The notes under the pieces: generated by a model
The model's database searches: none
Told to the model about the DNA's origin: nothing
Seen by the model: only the letters and a program-made list of their open reading frames with translations
Part shown: in pieces, positions 1 to 10,900 of the stretch
Layout: the number at the start of each line of letters is the position of its first letter
How positions within the stretch are numbered: position 1 is the stretch's first letter
NCBI RefSeq assembly: GCF_002127325.2
Contig: NC_035433.2
Coordinates: 11,336,645-11,400,644 of the forward strand
DNA: 64,000 nucleotides
Direction of reading: 5' to 3'
DNA from: Helianthus annuus
Lineage: Eukaryota > Streptophyta > Magnoliopsida > Asterales > Asteraceae
Made by a program: the position numbers and the translations under genes

Positions 1-110
1 TATATGAAAGTCTATGTATTTGTGTGTGTAGGTGTATGTAAGCATGTATGTGGGTATGTAAGTGTATGAATGAATGTATGTATGTAGGTTTTAAAACATT
101 TATATTTAAA
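1..110. repeat. TATG/TGTA-rich simple sequence
   Basis: This stretch is built of degenerate TATG and TGTA units (for example GTATGTAAG and ATGAATGTATGTATGTAGG). No coding frame or terminus is visible. It lies inside the CACTA element, upstream of its transposase. Confidence 0.6.
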
Positions 111-159
111 TTTGACAAATATATATTAGTTAGGAAATGCCCTCTTTATATTAAAATCA

Positions 160-400
160 TCATTTAAAACATAACGAACATAGAAAATACCCACCAAAAT
201 TGAATTCATCATTTCAAACATAACGAGCTAAGAAAACACCCAATCGAAATTGAAATCATGATTTAAAACATAAGTTCCGCCCAAAATTTAAAACAATCAT
301 TAAGAACATAACAAGCTTAAAAAATTGTGCCTGTGTTTGAATTAATCATTTTAAACATAGCGAGCTTAGAAATACCCGCCCGAAATTGATTTAGAAATTA
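160..400. repeat. Diverged tandem repeat, period about 60 bp
   Basis: About four imperfect copies of a unit contain 'cattt(a)aaacata(a)cgagcttagaaaatacccgcc' followed by 'gaaattgaa'. Copies start near 165, 225, 285 and 345 and differ by point changes and short indels. The array lies between the unseen left end and the transposase. Non-coding repeats in this position are common in CACTA elements. Confidence 0.65.
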
Positions 401-432
401 ATTTCGGGTTGTCCCCGTTTATCTTGGGACTG

Positions 433-642
433 CTTTTTGAATACTTTATCTCATTTAGGATGTGAATGTGTATTACATGATTGTTTGTTTAAGAAGGATT
501 CGGTTATCATTTTCTCTTTGCTCCTCGGGTATATATATCATTACATATATACTTGGGAGCTAAGAGGAAATGCTGCCGAATTTTTCTTAAACAGACAATC
601 ATGTAATACACATTCACATATGAGATAAAGTGTTCAAAAAGT
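433..642. repeat. Long hairpin (about 200 nt) inside the CACTA element, MIRNA-like or MITE
   Basis: The left arm 434-530 and the right arm 545-640 are near-perfect reverse complements. TTTTTGAAtACTTTATCTCAT on the left pairs with the complement of ATGAGATAAAGTGTTCAAAAA on the right. The pairing continues through TGTGAATGTGTATTACATGATTG and TTTAAGAA, then more loosely (CTCTTTGCTCC against GGGAGCTAAGAG) to an AT-rich tip near 535. The fold is one long stem with scattered mismatches and a small loop, the shape of a young plant MIRNA precursor. A foldback MITE nested in the transposon is the alternative. No known mature miRNA was recognised. Confidence 0.7.
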
Positions 643-693
643 GGGTTTAGCAGCCTACCCTTGTCTTGTTAATCCTAAATTAGATTTTCTTTC

Positions 694-2955
694 AGTTGCA
701 TAATTCCTATCGATAAAAGTTGGATTGATTCCCCACGTCATTTCCCTCACTACAAGCAAGGACTCGAGTCATTTATCGAGATGTGTGAAAGAGTGATAAA
801 AAACCACGATGAAGTTAGATGTCCGTGTACCAAATGTAAAAATTCCGGCTTAAAAACTATGGCAGAAATGAAATACCATTTGCGTATTAACAGTTTTTGG
901 AAGGAATACACGAAGTGGACCTATCACAGGGACACGACTCCAATTGCAGAAGTAAACGATGTTGCGCCACAAGACGGTATGGTAAACGTTATTGAAGACA
1001 TTAAGGGGGAGCGTATGGAAGAAGATACATACCTTAACCAAGAGAACTCGAATGGAGATGGTAGCGGTGTTGTTGATGATTTTGAAGACCTGGTGAAGGA
1101 AGTTGAAATAGAATTATATCCTGGTTGTACCAAGTTTTCTTCTGTCGACTTTTTAGCAAAGCTTATGAATATAAAGGATACGTACCATTTTCAAAATGAA
1201 GGAGTAGATCGACTCCTCTCGTTGTTGCGAGAGTCAATGCCAGAACGCAACAAGATTCCCCCTTCGTATTATGTAGCTAAGAAGACATTTAAGAAGATTG
1301 GTTTGGCATATGAGATGATAGATGTGTGCACAAATGATTGTGCTCTCTTTTGGAAAGAAAACGAGTCCTTGCAAAATTGTCCCGTTTGTAATGAGAGTCG
1401 ATGGGTCGATAAAGACACAAAAGGCACGAAGGTGGCTCGTAAGGTGTTACGATACTTTCCTTTGACGCCTAGACTACGACGTTTGTATTGTTCAAGGCAC
1501 ACAGCGAAAGATATGATATGGCATAGTACCGGACGATCGGAATATGGGACTATGCGTCATCCAGTTGATGGATCTGCATGGCAAGACTTTGATAAAAAGT
1601 ACCCAAACTTCGCGAAGGAGCCACGAAATGTTCGCTTAGGGCTTGCAGCTGACGGTTTTAATCCCTTTAACAACGGTAGTGGATCCTCGACTCATAGCAC
1701 GTGGCCGGTTATACTCACCACATATAATCTGCCTCCCTGGCTATGCATGCGAGAGTCCACATTCATGTTGACCTTGTTGATTCCTGGCCCTAAATCACCG
1801 GGGAAAGACATGGATGTTTTCCTTAGACCGTTAGTGGATGAGCTTAAGCAATTGTGGCAGACAGGTGTACCTACTAAAGACGCAGCAACAAACACATACT
1901 TCACAATGAAGGCGGCGTTGTTATGGACCATAAATGACTTTCCAGCCCGTAGTAGCCTATCAGGTTGGAGCGGACAAGGCTACATGGCATGCCCAACTTG
2001 TAACCAAGACACTCCTTCAATACGTGTAACTGGTAAATGTGCTTACGTTGGTCATCGCCGGTTCTTAGATGCCAACCATCCTTGGAGAACAAGTCTCGAC
2101 TTTAACGGGAGACCCGAGACACGAGACCCTCTGAGACAGTTTAGCCCAGCTGACATAGAAGCTCAACTAGGTCGTTTAATTAATCGTCTACCAGGAAAGC
2201 ATCCAGATTTTGGAGGTGGGAGGATAACCCGGTCAGAATTCCACCCGGAGTTGTATGCTCTTTCAATTTGTGCGAAAATGACTGCTTACACTTACACTGC
2301 TTGCATAGTCAACGATGTTAGGTTTAAGACACTTGAACGTGATGCAAAATGCGCAACGCAAAACTCTGGGGTGGAAGTGGTTGGAGAGAACGGTGTGAAA
2401 TTTTATGGCCAGTTAGAAGAAATTATTGAGTTGCGTTATACAAATGATTATTCCACTGTCCTATTTCGGTGCAAGCGGTTTGATACTCAAAGGGGTGTAA
2501 ACCATGACAATAATATCACCAGTATAAGCACTGAACATGAATGGGACAAAGACGATCAACTCATATTTGCTTCGCAAGCCAAACAAGTGTTCTTCATCCA
2601 AGAAACGTCTCGAAACCAAAAAAATAAACATAGGTGGGTAGTCGAAAATGTTAATCATCGAAGAATTTGGGATCGGCCATTAAGTGATGACCGCGTCAAT
2701 AAGGTTCAAAATGTTGACAAACATTTAGAAGATAGGGACATTGTCGACAACAACTCTTCATCTGACTGTCCACTTGTCATTAACTTGACCCAATACTTTC
2801 AAATTGGATCTTCTCATGTTACTGCGCGTGAGCCTTCAATTGAAGTTGATCCCCCAACGGCCACCGTCGATGAAGTGTTTGAAGTCTAGACTGATTGTGA
2901 TGAGGTCGAGGCTGATTATGATGAGGATGATCCCGATTATGTGGAGTCTGACTAA
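694..2955 (+). pseudogene. CACTA tnp2-type transposase (Transposase_21 family), internally deleted and truncated
   Basis: The open frame with a Met start covers 781-2889 (702 codons). The same frame is open back to a candidate splice acceptor at 693/694, and those extra codons (SWIDSPRHFPHYKQGLESF) fit the family's N-terminal Transpos_assoc domain, so the true start is probably in an upstream exon. Order: Transpos_assoc with CPCTKCKN near residue 18; the Transposase_21 block near 215-480 with DGFNPF (Asp291) and GKDMDVFL (about 343); then an abrupt join near residue 481 (nt 2220) into a DUF4216-like segment (FASQAKQVFF). The expected end of the catalytic core and DUF4218 are missing. Family members usually exceed 1000 residues, so this looks like an in-frame internal deletion. 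A TAG at 2887-2889 is followed in frame by the acidic tail typical of the family, ending at TAA 2953-2955, so a premature stop also occurred. Confidence 0.88.
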
Positions 2956-3376
2956 AAGAAAAGTTATTGTAATTTATATTGATTTGTAATTGATAAACAC
3001 TTGTTTGAAATATTTATTTGAATTTGAGTTACACTTGTTGAACTTTCCCTTAATTTCTATTAGATACACATGCTGTAACATTTGTAACTTTATAGGGATT
3101 ATGTTTTCTGTATTGTTGATATTCGCTTATCTGATGGCTGATGTGGCCCCCTGGGGACATGGGGGTGACGGCGCTGGTGATCCACCGCTTCCTCCTGGTG
3201 GATTTCGTGACACACACGAGACAGACGGTAAGTCTTTTACTAAATTATTTTGTAGTCCTTATATTTTTTATATTATAAATGTTGTTACTAATTATTTTTG
3301 TTTTAATTGCAGCGGTTCCCCCGAAGAGGGTTAGGGGGAAAGCAAAAAACGAGAAACTAAGGCGTCTGGTAAAAGC

Positions 3377-3394
3377 GGGGGGGGGGGGGGGGGG
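3377..3394 (+). repeat. Run of 18 G inside transposase exon 2
   Basis: An uninterrupted G homopolymer causes the only frame break in the second CACTA gene. Changing its length by one or two bases would reconnect the frames on either side. Homopolymers of this kind are error-prone in assemblies. Confidence 0.9.
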
Positions 3395-4178
3395 CTGTAT
3401 CGCTTATGTTTGACAGGCAGGTGACGTATACCCCTGTTGGTAAAACAAGAGATATGTTTTCACGGGAGGCCGGCCTGTATATGTGGCGGTCCATCCCGTT
3501 CGATAAAATTGGATGGGATAACGTTGAACAACATTACAAGGATGCCCTCCTGAACCACTTACGGGTAAATAACTTATATGCATAAAATTTTATCAAATAT
3601 TTAAGCACATGCAAATCTAATTTATATATGATATTTTAACTTTTTTATTTAATTTATAGGAAATTTTCAATTTTGATGAAGTGGAACGTGATATAGAGGC
3701 CAAAAACTTGACGGGTGGCATTAGGGCTGTGCTTATGAAGCGGTACTCTGACCGCAAGTACGAGGCTAAAAAATTATTTAAGAGCAAGGGAGGTTACAAT
3801 GATCTTGAGAGTGCAAGGGCATTCCATCCCCCGGATATGCCCTATGATAACTGGTTGAGAACCATCGAAGGTTTCCGGGAAGAAAAATATATTAAAAGAA
3901 GCAAGGCCAACACACTAGTACGCGAGAAACAACAATTCCCATACCGTGGGGGGACATCTTCGTACGGTAGCACCGCCTATAAAAATGTAATGTTTTATGT
4001 ATGTGTGCGTGTGTGTAAGCTTTTGTTTATTTAATGTCTAATCTAAGTTTAATGTTAAACAGAATATGGATTGGGTACCTACGTATGCTAAAACCCACAC
4101 GGACAATCAAGGGAATTGGGTTGATCCGGTTGCTGAACAAAATTACGTAAGTATTTCTTTTAAGTATTATTTTCTATA

Positions 4179-4180
4179 AG

Positions 4181-4229
<49 letters not shown>

Positions 4230-4232
4230 TAT
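4179..4232. repeat. (AT)n-(AC)n microsatellite in intron 4
   Basis: An alternating AT run of about 40 bp is followed by a short AC run. It lies in the fourth intron of the second CACTA gene. Confidence 0.9.
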
Positions 4233-4930
4233 ATTTAATCATCTTCGTAAAATACAGCGGAACATACAACACGCCATAAGTGAATGGAGCGGTGAGGGTC
4301 CGCCAATTGCCCCGTATCAGGAAGCGTTGGGTGAGCGGCGAGGATGGTACCGCGGGATGGGGCCTAAAACTTCTTCCAACACGTCCTCGCACTCGTCATC
4401 TAACATGTCGTCTTCGCAATCTCGGACGCAAGAACCCTTTTCCGAGGTAAACTACGCAATTTATAAAATGACAAACGAACGCATGTTTCCTTGTTAAATA
4501 TATGTTGGTAGCGTTAATTAATATGCTAATATACCTTTTGCTATCTATTATTGTAGGATTTTGTTAACAGCTTGTTCCAAACCCCGTCATTTTTGAACCA
4601 ACTTAACAACTATCTTGCTTCACAAGGAAAAGGAAAAGGAAAGTCAGAAGACTACGATTCTGACAACTTATTCGATAATGAATCCGACGATGAACCCAAC
4701 GATAACGATGAGTGACTTGTTTTTAATGTATGATTTGGATTTAATTAAACGTTGTAGGATATAATGTACGACTTAAACGTAGTTTTTAATTATATTACCT
4801 TTAGTATATGTTGATTATGTTCATGGCGTATGCTTGCGTTGTTTGAAAATAGGCAGGTTTTGTTTTTTCGGCCGTAAAACTGGCTGGGCAGCTGTATATA
4901 CAGCTGCTGTATTAAAAAAAAATAGACTTT

Positions 4931-5190
4931 TAGCGGCGACACGTGTCGCCGCTATTTCCTTTCCACCTTTACCGACGAAGGTTAATACCGGCGACACGTT
5001 TAGCGACGACAACTGTCGCCGCTAAAGGTGTAGGATTAATACCGGCGACAATAATTAATACCGGCGACAACCGGTCAATAGCGTCCCAGCAATACCGGCG
5101 ACGCTTTACCGGCGACATGTCGCCGCTAACAGTCAATAGCGGCGACAAAAGTGGTCAATACCGGCGACACCTGTCGCCACTAAAGGTGCC
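4931..5190. repeat. CACTA subterminal repeats (GGCGACA / TGTCGCC)
   Basis: Many direct and inverted copies of a GGCGACA core are present (for example GCGGCGACACGTGTCGCCGC, a 20-bp palindrome, and repeated TACCGGCGACA). In En/Spm elements such subterminal arrays are the binding sites of the TnpA-type protein. They end immediately inside the right terminal repeat. Confidence 0.9.
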
Positions 5191-5204
5191 CTGTTCTTGT
5201 AGTG
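5186..5204 (-). mobile_element. CACTA right terminal inverted repeat
   Basis: On the minus strand it reads CACTACAAGAACAGGGCAC, starting with the diagnostic CACTA. The host sequence begins at 5205 (GATACTTGCAAG) and is repeated at 5939, so the end is precise. The superfamily makes 3-bp target duplications; the left side is not available for comparison. Confidence 0.93.
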
Positions 5205-5585
5205 GATACTTGCAAGTAAAAAATGTTAAGAAAAGCTGATGTAAATGAGAGAATATTTACAATATTAATACTCCCTAAAAGGTTATCATTGCTCGAAAGC
5301 AGTGATACCAAGGGTTACATGAATGAGTTAACACTGTCGTTACATATTTGGCAATGACTTAAATATGTTCTACCTAAATATCGTAAGCTATATGACTATC
5401 GCTGAAATATTATGATTGTAATATATACTCTCAAATTAGCTACAAAACTTGTTATTTAATTAAAAGAAATTTAACATATTTAGAAAGATAAATGTATTTA
5501 ATTTAGACATCATTATTTCGGTTAAATATGACATCATTATTTTGGTTAAATATGACGAAGAAGCAATATGTGTTTGGGACATAAT
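5205..5585. repeat. Direct repeat, left copy (R1), interrupted on the left by the CACTA insertion
   Basis: Nearly identical to 5939-6309. Differences include an extra copy of a 'gacatcattatttnggttaaatat' unit in R1 and a 17-bp segment present only in R2. The starts lie 734 bp apart. No coding sequence was recognised. R1 begins exactly at the CACTA end. Confidence 0.9.
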
Positions 5586-5659
5586 TTTTTTACATATTCC
5601 TAGGCCACGCCAGCCGAAGCCGAAGCCACGCCACACCACACCCCTTGTTTTGAGATCCC

Positions 5660-5840
5660 ACATTCGCCACGTGTCGAGCAACTCCCCTAACCCAAGCCCC
5701 TCCACTCCCCATAGTCTAAGTGCAGAGACACGTGTCCAAATTCCAATTCCAAGGCGCATCCTGTGCATGATGCATCGCTCAAAGGACGCGGAAGAGTTTT
5801 GATAGTGATTTTGGTCTTATTTTCCCTTTTATATATCTAG
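5660..5840 (+). promoter_or_regulatory. Promoter-like segment with two G-box/ABRE motifs and a TATA box
   Basis: CCACGTGTCG at 5667-5676 and the palindrome GACACGTGTC at 5727-5736 are G-box/ABRE-type bZIP sites. TATATAT at 5830-5836 is a plausible TATA box. The first downstream ATG (5889) opens only a 24-codon frame that runs into repeat R2, so no gene can be assigned. The segment may be a promoter left behind when its gene was lost, or a chance cluster. Confidence 0.45.
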
Positions 5841-5938
5841 CTAGGTGTGTGTGTTCGCATAAGAGTTGTGCGCGTAAGCGGTTGGGATATGACTTCGGTG
5901 GTAAACGGAGATCATATTACAGAAGGACGTAAATCAAT

Positions 5939-6309
5939 GATACTTGCAAGTAAAAAATGTTAAGAAAAACTGATGTAAATGAGAGAATATTTACAATATT
6001 AATACTCCCTAAAAGGTTATCATTGCTCGAAAGAAGTGATACCAAGGGTTACATGAATGAGTTAACACTGTCGTTACATATTTGGCAACGACTTAAATAT
6101 GTTCTACCTAAATATCGTAACCTATATGACTATCGCTGAAATATTATGATTGTAATATATACTCTCAAATTAGCTACAAAACTTGTTATTTAATTAAAAG
6201 AAATTTAACATATTTAGAAAGATAAATGTATTTAATTTAGACATCATTATTTCGGTTAAATATGACGAAGAAGCAATATCTACTATTACATATGTGTTTG
6301 GGACATAAT
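5939..6309. repeat. Direct repeat, right copy (R2)
   Basis: Second copy of R1. Both hold the phrase GATACTTGCAAGTAAAAAAT and the following 370 bp. R2 is not interrupted on its left, where the sequence reads AATCAATGATACTTGC, so it supplies the sequence at the CACTA insertion point. Confidence 0.9.
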
Positions 6310-6543
6310 CTTTCATACACATATGTATACATATATTTTTACAAAACTAGTGGGATTCTGCATGCACTACAACGAGCATTAGGTCGGTATCATTTCCACC
6401 CTTCATGATACTGGTATGGTATTGAAACTCATATATATAGCTAGGTTACAATATAAAAAATATTTTATTTCGAAGGCAACTCTATTTTTCATCAAAAAGT
6501 TAATGAATGCAGATTATTAAGTAAATCATATAAAACTTATATT
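6310..6543. other. Unassigned AT-rich spacer
   Basis: AT-rich DNA between repeat R2 and the target duplication of element A. No gene, terminal repeat or tandem repeat was recognised. Confidence 0.6.
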
Positions 6544-6548
6544 CGTTA
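6544..6548. repeat. Target site duplication of element A (CGTTA), left
   Basis: CGTTA directly precedes the TGTTGG start of the 5' LTR and recurs directly after the 3' LTR at 17804-17808. Confidence 0.95.
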
Positions 6549-7194
6549 TGTTGGTGCACTTGTGTCTGTACTTTGTCTGTATTCGGTCACGATGTAAACG
6601 ATGTCCTTGTCGGTCTTGTAAGTTGACCAGGTCAACCATCCTCCGGTTTGACTTGGACAACAGTTTGTAAATGTTGAAGGATGTCCTGTGTCGAAGGATA
6701 GCTCATCGAAGGATATTGTAGATCTTTCGATGGCATCGAAAGATAGGCTTCGAATGATAGACCTCGAAAGGTGATCTTTCGAGGTCCCTGCTGATCCTTC
6801 GAATGCTTTGTCATCGATAGATGATCCTTCGGACCATCTATCGGATCCTTCGGACCAGACATCATGGGCTGGGTATAAATACCCATGCAGTGTGTTGAGT
6901 TTTAGTAGACAGAGAGACACTTAGACAGATTCACACATCCGAGAGATAGGCTGAGAGCATTCTGTCCGAAACTCACACACACACTTTGAGAGTTTACAAG
7001 TTAGATTTGTAAACATTGTGCTTGTAACCGAAACCTTAATACGTATTAATACATTGGTGTTAATCGGTGAACCTTGTGTGTTGTGTTTATACTTGCTTCA
7101 TCCCGGTTTGCTTGCTAGCTTGGATTCCGCACTCGCTAGTGAGTTAGTATAACAAGGTTTAGGTTCGTCATCCTCCACGACAAAGGGACCTACA
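6549..7194 (+). repeat. Element A 5' LTR
   Basis: It begins TGTTGGTGCAC and ends GGGACCTACA (TG...CA). The U3 part is packed with TTCGA/TCGAA-GAT motifs (6690-6850). A TATA box, TATAAATACCC, lies near 6873, so transcription should start about 30 bp later. The R-U5 part contains GAGTTTACAAG and ATTCCGCAC, shared with elements B, C and F. Confidence 0.95.
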
Positions 7195-7196
7195 AG

Positions 7197-7208
7197 TGGT
7201 ATCAGAGC
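7197..7208 (+). other. Primer binding site, initiator Met-tRNA (element A)
   Basis: TGGTATCAGAGC lies two bases after the 5' LTR. It is complementary to the 3' end of plant initiator methionine tRNA, the usual copia primer. Confidence 0.95.
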
Positions 7209-7574
7209 TTGGCTCTTTACCTTGTTTAAAACCGGGTTTGTTCAAGTGTTTGGTGTGTTTGGACACTTGGTTTAGCACCCGTTTTGGTGGTTTTTCTTGC
7301 ATATTTAAACTAAAAAACGGATTCTAAACCTTAGGGAGTGTTCAAGGTTGGGTTGGGTAACTTGAAAACTTGGTTTTAAGTGACTTTGTGTTTTCCGGTC
7401 AAATTCCGATTAAGGATTCCGGTGACTGGTTTGGGGATAAGGTTATCCATTTTGGGCAATTTTTCAAAGTTGGTGGGAAAGGTACAACCTGCACATCCCT
7501 TTCTGCCGAAAGTTGACTTACCTACCCATCACCTTTTCACCAACCTATCAAATCAGCGTCAGTTGTGTCAGAAT

Positions 7575-7960
7575 CTCTCGAAAGATATCTTTCGACATCG
7601 AAAGACCATCTTTCGATCAAGGAAGGCTCGAAAGATTATCATCCTTCGACCCATCCTTCGAAGTCTGAAACATATCTTTCGATTAAGGAATCTATTCGAA
7701 AGACAGGTGTCCGAAAGATAAGGATTTAACTCGAAAGATAAGGATCTTTCAAAGGAGAATCCTTCGAGTTCTTGAATCTTTCGAAATCATTGTTCGAGAT
7801 CATTGTTCGAGATTCAACAGTAGTCTTTCGAGTACTGTTGATCCTTCGAACAAGAGTTGATCTTTCGATTGTGGTCAGTTTATTGTTAACAAGTTTCTGT
7901 GATTTCAGATCTTTCGACCAAGATCCTTCGGCTGTGTGATCTTTCGGATTATTCACTTAG
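7575..7960 (+). repeat. Leader motif array (ATCTTTCGA / TCGAAAGAT) of element A
   Basis: Dozens of close variants of ATCTTTCGA, ATCCTTCGA and their complements occur at irregular spacing between the PBS and the gag start. The same motif fills the U3 of this LTR. Mixed orientation lets neighbouring copies pair as short stems. Confidence 0.85.
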
Positions 7961-7981
7961 CATTTATTTTGCTCATTAATC

Positions 7982-10900
7982 ATGAATCCGAATTGGTGGA
8001 ATCCGGCCCCCGACAGCGGTAAATATACAAGTTCTGGTGTCACTCCCTCATGGTGGGGTACACCGGCGCCAGACAGTGGAAAATACACGTCTACAAGTCT
8101 ATCGCCTTCATGGGCCGAGTCTCCGGTATCGACATCTTCTCAGGGAAATCAATGGGCATTGGTATCGAATCAAACTCCAAGTATCCAAAGTATCTTACTG
8201 AGCGAAAGCGAAACAGGAAGTTTGAATCGACCTCCAAAGCTGATGCATTTAAACGAGTATCCGGGTTGGGCTGATCGTTTCCGTACATATGTTCTTGGTC
8301 AAAATACACAGCTGTGGATACGCTTCACCACAGACTTTGATCAAGCTATCGAAGTCGCCGCTTCAACAACTGCTAGTTTTGCCGATCTTCCAGACGATCA
8401 AAAGAAAATATATGATCTGGAGAAGAAAGCCTACGCCATTCTCACTCAGGCGTTAAGCAAAGACATCTATCATCAGTTTGTCAGCTTCAAGACTACAAAG
8501 AAGTTGTGGGACGGTTTGAAAACCAGGGGAGTAGGGAATGAAGCAACACGTCAATTGCGTCATGATCTGCTCAAGAAAGAATTCGACTGTTTCACATGCT
8601 TAGATAAGGAGTCTTTGGGAGACATGACAAGTCGGTTTTATCATTTGCTTACTGAGCTGAATAATTTTGGTGTGACGACAACTCAAGCAGAAGTGGTGAA
8701 AAAGTTTGCTGATGCTTTGCCTCCCCAATGGAGTAGTTTCTTGGAAATCCTGAAGTATAACGGAGTGTTGAAAACTACAAATATCAACGATTTCGTGCAG
8801 CTTTTGGAAAACAAGGATCAGGAGGAAACATTAAAGGCGAAGAGAGTTCCATTGCCACAAAATCCAGAAATGTATTGTGGAACTTCCAATACTTCGTCTA
8901 CAAGAACAGGTCCACATGCTCCTCTGCAAACGGCTTTTGTCACAAGTACAGATATGTATGGAAATCCGGTGCAAGTTCCTGTTAAGCCACCTCCTACCAC
9001 AGACATGTATGGAAATCCAATACAACCACCTCCTCCTCCTCCTCCTGCTCAAACACAACGTGCATGTTATGGAGGAACATCATCTGCAGGTCAACAATCA
9101 AAGCCAAGTACTGTACAGCTAGACACTTCAAGCTTTTCTAAAGTCAGTGTAGAAGTAGCTAAGGAACACATGGAGCTACTTAACACTGTAGTGAGCGCGT
9201 ACTGTGGGTTGATAGAAGGTCAGATTGGCAATATTAATCTGACACAAAAAGACTACAGGTAGATTGACAAAGAAGAGATGGACTTGATGGATATCAAGTG
9301 GGCCTTTGCGAGTGCTGTGAGAAGAGCAAAGGATTGGATGGAAAGTACTGGAAGAACCAGCTTGGAAAGTAAAAGAGACACCAAGTATGGGTTCGATAAA
9401 CAAGCTGTTAAGTGCTTCAACTGTGGTGAACGGGGTCACTTTAAAAGGGAGTGCACAAAGCCAGCTCAACATGGGAACCAAAACCCCTTCAGAAATCAAG
9501 GCAACCAGCAGAACAGAAACAATGAGCGTACATTGGTGCCTGTCAACAACCAAACTAACCGGGCTCTTGCAGTTCAGGTGGATGAGGGTTGTGACTGGTC
9601 AATTCAGTTGGGTGGTGATGCTCCTGATGGAACAGCATGTTTTGCTCAGATCGTGAAGGAGTTAGTTCACACCAGTGGTAGAGAATCTTCTGCTAGTGGT
9701 GGTGAATCGTCTGAAGATGAAGATTCGTCTGGATACAGCAGGAGTGTTGATGAAGAATCATCCAATTCTGGTGATGATCATGTGGGTGAGACATCAAATG
9801 CAACAATCGATGCAGATATTGATGAACTTTTGGAGGAAGCTGCAGCAGAAGCTCAAAGAAGATCTATTCTGGTGGATCAAGCTGCTTATACTTCGTCTTC
9901 TCTCCATTCAGCCTTTATGGCTAATGTCAACGGTTCATCAAGTCAGGTATGTGTCGATGAACCCACTGCTATTAACTGTGATGAATGTGATACATTGCAT
10001 GCTAGGTGTGCTAACTTAGAAGGAAACTTGTCTGAGTTGCAAGCCAAACATGATGCTTTACAAGCTAGTTTGTTTGACTTGCAAGACAAACATAGTTCCT
10101 TGAGTGCTGAGTGGTGTGACTTGCAAAGCAAGCATGAGGCTTTGCAAGAAAAATATGATGTGACATTCATCCACAATCAGAAGTTGACTGTGGATCTCTC
10201 AAAATGCACAGAAGCCAACATGTTTTATGAAAACCATGAAAAAGAATTTAAGTCAGTAATTGAGACCTTAAAGAAAGATAAAACTGAACTGACAAAAATG
10301 GTTTCAAGAAAACAAACTGATATTAATTTGTATATATCTCGCCTTGAAATTATGCAAAAGGAGATGGCTTGTGTGAAAACAGAAAGCGATGCGATCCAGC
10401 TTAAGCTAGACAGTTATTTGAGCTCTAGCTATGTGTTGGATCACATCATTGACGTTCAGAAGGAAAAGAGGGATGTCACATGCATTGGCTACAAGAAATG
10501 TCCACCACCAGTTAGACACAATTATGATGCCATGCCTGATGAAGAGGACAAGGTGTTCTTTGAACCATCTGTGCCTCTAGATGTGAAAGAGTTTGCTGCA
10601 GGACTCGGATACCAAAAGGAAGTATCCTCAGATTCAGATGTGTCAGCAGATACATTTGTAAGTGCTGAACAGAATCAAGATCCTCCAGTTGTGATTGAGG
10701 ATGCTGATTCTTCTGATGATGAATCTGATGATACTGTCCCAGCAAAGTCTGATGCGGTAACCAAAAATGAGGACATACCTCTAGAGAATCACATTCTATG
10801 TGATCCCCCTGTACAACCCGCTAAGACTGTTGCAACTGAGTTCTCATCTGCAGAAGAGCCGGAGAGTGTGAATTTGCTGTACACTCTTGTTGGTGATGAT

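Larger units (their letters stand above)
3134..4715 (+). pseudogene. Second CACTA gene (tnpA / Transposase_24-like), six exons, frameshifted at a G-run
   Basis: Six exons can be read with GT-AG introns and consistent phase: 3134-3227, 3313-3564, 3660-3986, 4063-4146, 4258-4446, 4557-4715. It begins MADVAPWGHGGDGAGDPPLP. Exons 2-3 carry the conserved part (SREAGLYMWRSIPFDKIGWD and the following VERDIEAKN), matching plant En/Spm-type transposases. The C-terminus is Ser-rich, then acidic (SDNLFDNESDDEPNDNDE). Such proteins bind subterminal repeats. The single break is in exon 2: after the run of 18 G (3377-3394) the frame is off by one and meets TGA. This may be real slippage or a sequencing error, so the gene could be intact in the source plant. 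Exons 3-6 are open and in phase. Confidence 0.82.
1..5204 (+). mobile_element. CACTA (En/Spm) DNA transposon, right-hand part; left end outside window
   Basis: The right end is the terminal inverted repeat ending at 5204, whose complement begins CACTACAAGAACAGGGCAC. Inside it lie GGCGACA-rich subterminal repeats, and further in two genes in the order usual for this superfamily: a tnp2-type transposase (694-2955) and a smaller tnpA/Transposase_24-like gene (3134-4715). The left terminus was not found, so the 3-bp target duplication cannot be checked. Both genes are damaged, so this copy is probably non-autonomous. The host sequence right of 5204 recurs at 5939, which fixes the boundary to the base. 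Confidence 0.9.

Noticed and set aside
748..756. CACTACAAG as a possible left end of the CACTA element
   Set aside because: It lies in frame in the transposase exon (codons for HYK) and the next bases do not match the right terminal repeat beyond the first nine.
4179..5200. CRISPR-like array
   Set aside because: Repeats are irregular, overlapping and palindromic, and the DNA is clearly plant. They are CACTA subterminal motifs and a microsatellite.
4821..5239. Several frames across the GGCGACA region
   Set aside because: They arise from palindromic subterminal repeats and read similarly on both strands.
6690..6850. TTCGA motif cluster as heat-shock elements
   Set aside because: The spacing of GAA and TTC is zero or six bases, not the two-base spacing of nGAAnnTTCn, so the match is poor.
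6546..6920. Minus-strand frames inside the LTRs of A, B and F, rich in SKD and GSS
   Set aside because: They come from translation of the TTCGA motif cluster, recur in every LTR in several frames, and have no family resemblance.
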